This document shows, one piece after another, positions 1 to 8,000 of a DNA stretch of 25,043 bases. A program made the position numbers and the translations under genes. Location: assembly GCF_000003605.2 (NCBI RefSeq), contig NW_003133344.1:451767-476809 (forward strand), written 5' to 3'. The notes under the pieces are model-generated. The model searched no databases. It was given only the letters and a program-made list of their open reading frames with translations, and was not told where the DNA came from. The first letter of the stretch is position 1. Each line of letters opens with the position of its first letter. This DNA is from Saccoglossus kowalevskii (lineage: Eukaryota; Hemichordata; Enteropneusta; Harrimaniidae).

Positions 1-611
1 AAAATGCTGTAAAACCAACAGTCCATCAGTGTGCGGGATAGATGTATAAAGTGATTTTACATCCATAGAAAATAAAAATCTGGGTTTATCCGGCGTGAAA
101 CGAAATAACTCTAGTTTCCTAAGTGCATCATTAGTATCCTGAACATATGTAGGCTGTGACACAACTGGTCTCAACATTGAATCCAAATATCGAGCTATGT
201 GCTCAGTCGGACAATTACATGCTGAGACAATGGTCTACCAGGATTGTTTACCTTGTGAATCTTAGTTAATAGATAAAAGATTGGTGTTCGTGGTCTGCGC
301 ACTATAAGATTTTTGGCCTCTTTCGGCAAATCACCTTTAGCAATATAACCATTAACCACATCACCTATTTCCCGTTGTATTTCATTAGTGATATCCACAT
401 CAAGTGCCTGGTAGGAGTCTGTATCCGATAACTGCCTCTCCACCTCCACCAGATACAAATCTCTACGCCAAACCACCACTGCCCCACCCTTGTCAGCTGG
501 CTTAATAACAATCTCATCACGTCGTGACTTAAGAGAATTAAGAGCGTCAAGTGCCTGATGAGTTATATTGTGTTCAATATTGGTTTTGTTGATAACGCAT
601 GTAAAATCCAT
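1..611 (-). pseudogene. Penelope-like element reverse transcriptase fragment, frameshifted
   Basis: The open frame 611-195 holds IKPADKGGAVVVW (about residues 36-48) and FYLLTKIHK...NNPGRP (about 112-127), both typical of the fingers of Penelope-like reverse transcriptases. Just after PGRP the frame breaks: near 231-234 one base is missing. In the next frame the protein continues to the window edge with an IVSACNCPTE-like stretch, then MDVKSLYTSIP (plus-strand 34-70), the motif A region with the catalytic aspartate. Stops lie directly upstream of 611, so the 5' part of the element is missing, and the palm motifs B-E and any GIY-YIG endonuclease lie off the left edge or are lost. Family-level identity is inferred from remembered motifs; another non-LTR family is less likely. 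Confidence 0.75.
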
Positions 612-750
612 TGTTTACATACTGTGACTGGTATTTTAAATCATATTTACAAAATCCAAGAAAATGAAAGGAGTAGAAAATGAAAGGAGTTTTCCAAAAC
701 TGGTTACATAAAATTGACTTTAAATACAACATAAATGTAAAAGAAAAAAA

Positions 751-756
751 TTTATT
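751..756 (-). promoter_or_regulatory. Candidate poly(A) signal AATAAA
   Basis: AATAAA on the minus strand, about 31 bases beyond the stop codon at 787-789. Its position suits the 3' end of the tentative minus-strand gene. In AT-rich DNA the hexamer alone is weak evidence. Confidence 0.4.
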
Positions 757-786
757 GACATGCTGATGTGAAAACAATGCAATGTA

Positions 787-941
787 CTAATCCATTTCTC
801 CTTCCCGAGCTTTCAAATGAATAATTCCTAAATTTGTTCTAGGCAAACAGCATCCCTTTATGTATACCCAAGGACAGGCAGTGTGTAACAGGTCATTCTT
901 CCCATGCACGGACACGCCAGCTGTGAAATCTACATACTCCG
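787..941 (-). CDS. Tentative terminal exon of an unidentified minus-strand gene
   Basis: A pyrimidine-rich acceptor (CTCCCTCTCACTCACC...ATTAG) ends at 942 on the minus strand. It is followed by 51 sense codons without a stop (AEYVDFTAGVSVHGKNDLL..., ending KAREGEMD) to a TAG at 787-789. An AATAAA lies 31 bases further on. The two-base start joins in phase to the donor of the 33-bp candidate exon at 1235-1267. The residue mix looks like a real protein tail (HTACPWVYIKGCCLPRTNLG), but I recognise no family. If RNPEP has its N-terminal exons to the left, this gene would lie inside an RNPEP intron on the opposite strand. It could also be an exon-like accident. Confidence 0.4.
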
Positions 942-1234
942 CTAATGTCAAGGTGAGTGAGAGGGAGATGTAGTGCTATTACCAGCATAGGTACATTTGA
1001 GACAAAAATGTTTGTTTTGCATTACACTTGAGTGCAGTTTGCATGCGGCTTTGGAAAGTATGCCAGGTCTCGCAACCCCAGTTGTTACATATATTCTCTA
1101 GACAAAACCCTGAGCCCCGAACACAGTCCAAACACAAGTAGCATTTGCTATGGGGGTTCCAACTTTGTAGCTCCTAGTGGCAACCGCCGCATGACCACCC
1201 GATCTTTGGGGCGACAAAACAGGAGCTGAGGTAC

Positions 1235-1267
1235 CTTTGATGTGTTTCCCTTTCTTCCTATCCATTT
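1235..1267 (-). CDS. Tentative 33-bp internal exon of the same minus-strand gene
   Basis: On the minus strand a strong acceptor (GTCTTGTTCTTTTTTAG) precedes 33 bases reading (E)MDRKKGKHIK(A), followed by a GTACCT donor. The exon starts needing one base from upstream and ends with one extra base, which fits the two-base start of the 787-941 exon. A possible upstream partner, also 33 bp with matching phase, lies at 1398-1430 (acceptor GGCAAG, donor GTAGGA, reading AVICVAADAVA), but it is weaker. The protein is lysine-rich and unidentified. Confidence 0.33.
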
Positions 1268-1727
1268 CTAAAAAAGAACAAGACACAAAGAGATCCAACA
1301 ACGTGGTCAAATTTGCTTCACCCAAGTTTTTTTATTTTTGTATGCAATGCACACAAAAAGACGACACAGGAGTAAAAAATCGGAAAACTTATCCTACCAG
1401 CCACTGCGTCGGCTGCCACGCAGATGACAGCTTGCCAGAGCAAGAACCCGTACAGAAAAAAATCGGGATGATCAGAAGTGATCATAAGGCACAATATTTG
1501 TTTTTGACAATGACTTTGAATATTGAAAGCATGCCTCATCAAAAATGTCTCCATCTCTTTGCTCATCAAGACTATGGTGACTTCATTGCAGTTTGTCAAA
1601 CAGCCTCTGAAGCTGCTTCTTTTTAATTCTTTAGTTAAAAATATAAAAGATTTTACCCCACTATCAGCATTCGCAAGTATAACTTTTCATCTGTAGATGC
1701 GTGCTTGTACAGGAGCTAAAGGCATGG

Positions 1728-1877
1728 TCACGGTTGCTGTTTTTTGTCGTCTTGACGCTGGCTCTTTGATTTGATATTGCTTCCATCATCACGAGCTAAT
1801 GTAGCAGTATCTTTCTTCATCTCTGCTAACTCCCCACACTGCTTTAGATGTATATCGGATTCGGCTGATACCCAACC
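1728..1877 (-). CDS. Tentative coding segment, Lys/Gln/Asp-rich C-terminus
   Basis: After a possible CCCAG acceptor at 1880-1878 the minus strand reads 49 codons to a TGA at 1728-1730: GWVSAESDIHLKQCGELAEM... ending QRQDDKKQQP. The charged, helix-like composition is unlike the surrounding AT-rich DNA, and an ATTAAA poly(A)-like hexamer lies about 100 bases downstream (1627-1622). It ends in its own stop and its phase does not obviously join the 1235-1267 exon. It may be an alternative last exon or a separate gene end. No family recognised. Confidence 0.3.
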   Translation of the reverse strand, partial: GWVSAESDIHLKQCGELAEMKKDTATLARDDGSNIKSKSQRQDDKKQQP

Positions 1878-2418
1878 CTGGGTGATCACATGGAGGATTT
1901 GATTTTTTTTTTATAGAAAAGTGTGGACCAAAAGGTTATGGTGTTATGGCAGATATTATGAAGTCCATCTTGTCTAGAAAAATAACCCTGTGCTGATAAA
2001 AATAGAGGAAAAACAATGGCGACGGTAGGACCACCATAGCAAATGTACGTGGATATAAAGAAAACCAGGTCAACTCATTTAATAAATGTAAACCAGTGCC
2101 TGTTAATTTTGTTACATTTTTGGCAAAGAACCATAACATAAAAAATAACGTTACTAGTATTATAGCTAGGGGTGTGATACAGTCGGCCTTTCGTTTGTTC
2201 ATTCATTCATTCATTTTTAATTAAAGGATAACTTATTTTTAGGAATCATGATTTATTTACTGTCTGCATAATAAAACCTTTACATAGTCAAAAAATCAAG
2301 AATTCGTTCAGACGAATCATTAAATAATACCAATGCAATGGAATGTGAAAACCTATTGAAATTAATGACATTGGTTCAGAGCACACTGATACATTTCATT
2401 ACTGGATTGATTAATTAA
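1878..2418. other. AT-rich stretch without recognised genes
   Basis: No convincing coding frame, structural RNA or repeat was seen. An 88-codon minus-strand frame at 1936-2202 is rich in Phe/Leu, as expected from AT-rich DNA, and has no splice context. A short ATTC run (about 2200-2213) is present. Confidence 0.5.
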
Positions 2419-2693
2419 TTAAAAATCATCAAAGTCCAGCTCTGAGTCAGTGCTGTCCACAAAATCCTGCATAGCTGCTGAGATATCTTCGTCGTCTGAT
2501 ATATCTGCATTTTCGTCTTCGCTAGAAGAGTCCATAAAACTTAAGTTATCGATGTCATAGCCTGGCATTATCCTCACCTTCTAAAACAAGCTGCAAGTTG
2601 CTATTCAATTTGTCATGTGGGACACTGGCGACAATGCCACAGCATTCAAATCCTCTTCTGACATCCACATTGTTTTTGACTCCCATGTGCGAA
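2419..2693 (-). pseudogene. Pogo/Tigger-like transposase, C-terminal part
   Basis: Minus strand, reading from 2693. A stretch with RRGFECCGI, resembling the SFKKCGI segment near the end of pogo/Tigger/jerky transposases, runs through LVLEGEDNARL to a TGA. After a frame change at about 2566 a second frame begins MPGYDIDNLSFMDSSSEDE and stays strongly acidic to the stop at 2419-2421. An Asp/Glu/Ser-rich tail is typical of this family. I infer that it belongs with the catalytic part at 3965-4800 because strand and order agree. The missing middle, including the third catalytic acid, is where the tandem array sits. Confidence 0.5.
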
Positions 2694-3963
2694 GCACAAA
2701 AGGGAGTCTTTGCAGTTACTATGTCTGTATGTCTGTCTGTATGTATGGATGGATGTATGTATGTATGGATGTTACTTTTTTTGTTCCACCGTTATCTCAA
2801 GAACCACTAATCAAATTTTGGTGAAACTTGGTACATAGATGCTCTGGGATAATGCGCAGAGTTGAATAAGTTTTAGTAAAAATCTATGAATATTAATTAC
2901 CTAATTTGCATGATACTTAGCTGATTTTTAGCTGTTCCAAGACTGTTCCACTGATATCTAAAGAACCACTCATTGGATTTTGATGAAATGTGGCACATGG
3001 ATGCTCTGAACTAGTGCGCAGATTTGATTAGTTTTGGGTAAAAATCTGATTGATTAATCAATTTTCGGCTTTTCCACTGATATCTCAAGTACTAATCATA
3101 ACATTTCAATAAAACTTGGTACATAGGTGTCATATGACACTGCACAGACCTGATAGTTTTTAGGGTAATATCAGTACATATTAATTACCTAATTTGCATA
3201 ATTAATTAATTTTCAGCTTTTGATATTTCGAGTAGTAATGATCATGTTTCAATGAAACTTGGTACATAGTTACTTGAGGACTGTGCAGAGACCTAATTAG
3301 TTTTTGGGTAAATATTTGTGCATATTAATCATCTTATTAGCATAATTACTTAATTTTCAGCTTTTCACCTGATATCTCAAGTACTAATCATCACATTTCA
3401 ATGAGACTTGCGACATAGATATTCTAGGACTATGCAGAGACCTGATTAATTTTGGGATAAATAATTGTGCCTATTAATTGCCTAATTTGCATAATTAGTT
3501 AATGTTTTGCTGTTCTATGGCTGTTGCACTGATGTCTAAAAACCACTCATTGGATTTCAATGAAACTTTTAAAGAGTACCCATCACATTTCAATGAACCT
3601 AAGACTATGCAGCATATTAGTTTTTGGTAAATATTTATGCTTCTTAATCACCTAATTAACATAATTAATTAATACTGATATCTCAAGTATTGATCATCAC
3701 ATTTGAATAAAACTTGATCCATAAATGCTCTAGAACAATAGACAGCCTGATTAATTTTGGGTTAAAATTTGTTCATATTAATTCTCTAATTAGCATAATA
3801 ACTAATATTTTTTTTATTCTAATCACATTTCAATGAAACTTGGTACATTGTGCAGACCTTATTAGTTTTACACCTAAATCTGTTCATATTAGTTACCTTA
3901 TTTGCATAATTAGTTTTCAGCTATTCCATCAATATCTCAAGTATAAGTAATTTTGAATTAATT
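2694..3963 (+). repeat. Diverged tandem-repeat array, copy 1 (units ~125-160 bp)
   Basis: The array begins with a header GGGAGTCTTTGCAGTTA followed by a TGTCTGTATG-rich stretch. About eight imperfect units follow, marked by TGAAACTTGGTACATAG (near 2823, 2984, 3111, 3254, 3403, 3562, 3709, 3834), GCTCT.GAACAATGC, ATTAATTACCTAATTTGC and CACTGATATCTCAAGT. The same header and unit order occur at 19452-20790. Frames of 69-70 codons across the header are repeat translations, not genes. The array interrupts the pogo-like relic. Confidence 0.85.
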
Positions 3964-3964
3964 T

Positions 3965-4800
3965 TTAATGTGTCTCCAAAACTCTCAGCACACGGGAGTT
4001 CTTTCTAAGCTTTCTTTGATTCCTTTCTGTTACTGCCACAAAACATTTGCTACTAACAAAACCAAACACAGTTTCCCAAGATGGAAGACGTTCGTGGAAG
4101 TTGTTCGCTGCATTTGACAGCGGTGTGGGTTCTTTCAAACATAGACATAATATCCGCTCCCTTGTGAGGACTGGCTCAATTAGGGGTAGACTGCGTTGAC
4201 GACTGAAGAAAACTCCCTTTCTGACGCTGTATACTTTGTTGATCCACTCCTTCAAAAGTTCTTGGGTCATACTGCCTTTTTTAGCCAACAAAACCACAAT
4301 GTCTTCAGGAACATTTTCCTTTGGTAGTTTTTTTGAGTCCTAGCAAAATGACTCGTCTTTAGAAATTCTTCCCCATTGACACAGTCAAGACAACTGTAAA
4401 TCTCGTCTTGGTAGCACTGCAATGTGCTCCTTCTACGTTCTTGTTACCAGTAAAATCGATAGTTGTATCTGAGAGCTTATCAATATAAACAAGAGTTTCA
4501 TCCATGTTAAAAATGTTTTGTTCACTTATTCAAACAGTCATGTCACTTAATACTGTCAAATGATCCTGCGTTATAAATTTTTTTCCCAGCAGCAGATCTG
4601 TCGCCTGCTTGTCCACAGTGGGTTATTTTTCTGACACAAAGTTTGTGACATTTCATGAAAAGTTGAATCCACTCATCAATGTGTGCATTGACATATCCTT
4701 CGCTAAATCAGGAGTAGACTGCACATTTATTATCTTATCTCTCCTTGAACCTTTCAACAACTTTTCCTCCAGTTCCGGAAAAAATGCTTTTCGGCCAGAA
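3965..4800 (-). pseudogene. Pogo/Tigger-like DDE transposase, N-terminal and catalytic part
   Basis: Read on the minus strand from 4800. GRKAFFPELEEKLLKG resembles the end of the DNA-binding region and linker. Then comes FNMDETLVYIDKL (first catalytic Asp, plus-strand 4492-4507), NKNVEGAHCSATKTRFTVVLTVS, and, in the frame 4297-3965, KKGSMTQELLKEWINKVYSVRKG. This is the order of the DDE_1 transposase domain of the pogo/Tigger/jerky group. Several stops and frame changes show it is dead. The second catalytic Asp region (usually after SLLVLD) is degraded (SLPLIEP). It ends at the tandem array and appears to resume at 2693. Confidence 0.7.
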
Positions 4801-4911
4801 CCTGTTAAAATTAATTGAAAATAATGGTTAGAAATGGGTAAATAATTATAATTATTCATAAAATTACCATTGAGCAGCTACAGCGCCTAGTTTTGTGATC
4901 TTTTTTTACAG

Positions 4912-5094
4912 GTTCCCAATGGCTTCACTGCTGTAATGAGTGCTGAAAAATGTGAGAAGGGTGAGGCGGACACTATTTTCAAATTTGAAATGACCAATCC
5001 CATTCCTCCATACTTAGTTGCCATGGCAGTAGGTGACATTGTCTCAGCTGATATTGGTCCAAGGAGCAAAGTTTGGGCAGAACCCGCAATGGTG
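4912..5094 (+). CDS. RNPEP: RNPEP exon: end of N-terminal beta domain
   Basis: 61 codons, phase 0 at both ends. Acceptor TTTTTTTACAG, donor GTAAGA. It begins [11 protein letters not shown] and contains [20 protein letters not shown] and VWAEP, all characteristic of the saddle-like beta domain of the LTA4H/RNPEP group just before the catalytic domain. The preceding exon, expected to carry a PCFDTP-like motif, was looked for to the left and not seen. No start codon is therefore assigned. Confidence 0.92.
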
Positions 5095-8000
5095 GTAAGA
5101 TGAGAATTTAATGTTTTTAGTCAGACTTTTTCTGTTCCATCATTTCTTGGACATGCCTGGTTCCATTTGTACAAAGACAAAAACAGAAAAGGTATACATA
5201 TAGTCTTCAGTATGTTTTTATATGGGTTGACATTTGACTGCTGAATTGGCGGCCATACTGTCATGAGAAACTGGATTACTGAGGCACGTCACCTTGGTAA
5301 CACAATTGTCTGGAGAAATAAAATAATCCATGTTCATTGGTCAGTTGAGTTTAATCATTCATTATCATTCAACCAATCAAATCTATGGGCAAATATGAGC
5401 ACAATCAGATTGTATAGAAATGTACCTTTGCAAATATTGTAGTGAGGTATTGTAAGTGGAATGCATCATAGTCAACAATATACAAGTTTTGATTTTTCTG
5501 GGTAGGTTCCCTGGTTATGGCATTCCTGGGCACACTCACCTCAGAATTAAATTTGAATTCTGCATGAAATTCCTTAAGGGAAAGCACTATAGTATATAGT
5601 TAAATGTTTTATATTACTGATTGTCCGTTATCGTCATCATTACATTTTTCTGACACTTGATACATATATATTTCTTGTGCGTGATTGGATAAAATATGTC
5701 ATGTGACACAACACTGAGGTCAGCAGAGAGTTACCGTTACTTTCAATGCCTGGCAACCAGAGATATCACCTGATGGAATGCTTGTTTTCTTTTCAGGACA
5801 AAGCAAAATCCGAGTTTGACGGGGTGGTAGAGGAGTACATCACTACGGGAGAGACGCTATTTGGACCCTATGTGTGGGGACGATATGACTTGCTTGTCCT
5901 ACCGCCATCATACCCGTTCGGTGGAATGGAAAATCCGTGTTTGACCTTTGTGACCCCATGTATTGTTGTTGGAGACAAATCATTAACTGACGTAGTTATG
6001 CACGAAATAGTAAGTAGTAACTAACTTTTCAATATTTCCACAAAAATAAAATTGAGTAAAATTACATTTTGTATTCAACATCTTTGAAAATAAGTGTTTA
6101 TGGATGAATCACAATATGTCGTTGACAATTGTAAAAGCCTATTTCTTTTCTTGTTTGTATTGTAGGCACATAGTTGGTTTGGTAATCTGGTCACCAATGC
6201 CACATGGAGTGAGTTCTGGCTAAATGAAGGATTTACTATGTATGCACAGAGACGTATTTCTATGAAAGTCATGGGTGAATCTTATACTTGTCTGGAAGCA
6301 GCTACCGGAAGATCATTACTGCGACTTCACATGGATTCATCAGGGGAGGTATATTATACATAGGCGCTTTTTTTTGACCCATTTTTTTTTAGACTTGCAT
6401 GTAATCCTATGTGATCTGATCAAATATGATAAATAAATATCGTGCCGCAGAGACATGTTACTTTTGATCTATTTTAAGTTGACCATTTCAGACAACATAC
6501 ATTTTGGATTACAGTTTTACATAGTTAATACAATTTTGATCAAAGATATTATTGGAGAATTTAATGATTGTGATAAGCATCAAATAATGGATGGTAAATA
6601 GGTTATTTTAACCTTTTCACCACCAAACATTCCTGACCAAATTCTTCTCCACGTTTTTCTGATATTCTTCAATATTTTTTGGAAATGAGCCCTAATTTTG
6701 GAGCCAACACACAATTTGAGCCAATTTTCAGTTTTTAATCAAACAATTTGGCTATTTTTGTGACAATCTTCTGAAGGAAAGTGCAGACTATAAACTGGAC
6801 TATTTTGTGAATTTGTGATAAAAAGAGGGAACTGGTAAATGACTTCCACATATAAAATTTAGTGCCGACCTTTATGTCTTATAGCAACGACAAATGTGCA
6901 TTCTTTATACTAACTAGGAAACCTAGAAGCTGATTACAGTCTTGCAAACATACTACTGTAATAGCAGATTACAATGAAAGTACTACCGCACTGCATTCAG
7001 ACATTCTGTAGGACATGGTCAACACAGTCACAACAGTGGTTAATTGTCATGAATAAATTTGACCTCTTCCCCTTCCCCCTCCTCCTTTCACTACTCCTCT
7101 CTTCCACTTCCTCCTCATCATCATCCTACTTCTAATCTCAATCCTTCCCTTTTCTCAATCCCCTCCTCTTAATTCTAATCCACCTCTCCTAATCCTCCTC
7201 CTCCTAATCCTCCTCAACCTCTCAATCCTAATCTCCTCCTAAACGCCTCCTCCTAATCCCCACCATAATCCTAATCCACCTCATGTTAATCTATTTAATC
7301 CTAATCCCTCCTCCTCCTAATCCTAATTTTAATCCCCCCATCCTTCCTCATCCCTGTCCTACTGTAAAATCTGTATTAGAAGCCGCATCCCCAATAGAAG
7401 TCGCACCCATTCTTTTTGAACAATCGAGACCCAAAAATTCATCAGGTCGCATATGTGTAGATGCTCTAATAGAAGCTGCATCTCCTCTGTTGCATTGTAC
7501 CATTTTAATAGAAGCCGGGGCTTTTAATACAGATTTTACAGTAATCATAATCTTCTCTAAAATTTACCCCTCCCCTCCTCCAACTCTTAACCCTGATTCT
7601 AATCCATCTCCTTAATCCTAATTCTAATCCACTTCCTCCTAGTTTTCCTCATCCTCCTTGACTTGCTGTTTCTCTTCCTCTTTGTATTTCTTCTCCTTCC
7701 TATAAAATCCAAATTTGTATCCCTTAATTCTCATTTAAGTTAGTACTATATCCATAGGATCATCCGTTGAATCGGTTGAGAGTCGTGATTGATGAGGGTG
7801 TGGATCCAGATGACACTTATAATGAGACACCGTACGAGAAAGGATTTTGCTTTTGTTCATATCTGAAGAGTCTTGCAGGTGGTTATGATAAATTTGATGA
7901 ATTTCTCAGAGCATATGTACAGAAATATAAGTTTAAGGTAAAAACATTTAAATAATTTGTTTTGCAGCAAAATCAACATTTTATGCTGCATACTGTTTTC

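Larger units (their letters stand above)
6349..7757 (+). other. RNPEP: RNPEP intron with pyrimidine minisatellite and MITE
   Basis: The first ~700 bases are unremarkable AT-rich DNA. From 7061 the strand becomes almost pure C/T/A in CTCCTAATCC-type units, interrupted by a small MITE (7362-7541), and the same composition resumes until about 7740, just before the exon acceptor. Confidence 0.65.

Noticed and set aside
1237-1626. 129-codon plus-strand frame
   Set aside because: No motif, Lys/His/Cys-rich mixture without splice or family support, and it overlaps better splice signals on the minus strand.
2598-2824. Two overlapping 69-70 codon frames with CMSVCMYGW-like runs
   Set aside because: Translation of the TGTATG-rich header of the tandem array, also seen in copy 2 in another frame.
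7283-7615. 110-codon frame rich in Pro/Asn
   Set aside because: It is a translation of the pyrimidine minisatellite and the MITE inside it.
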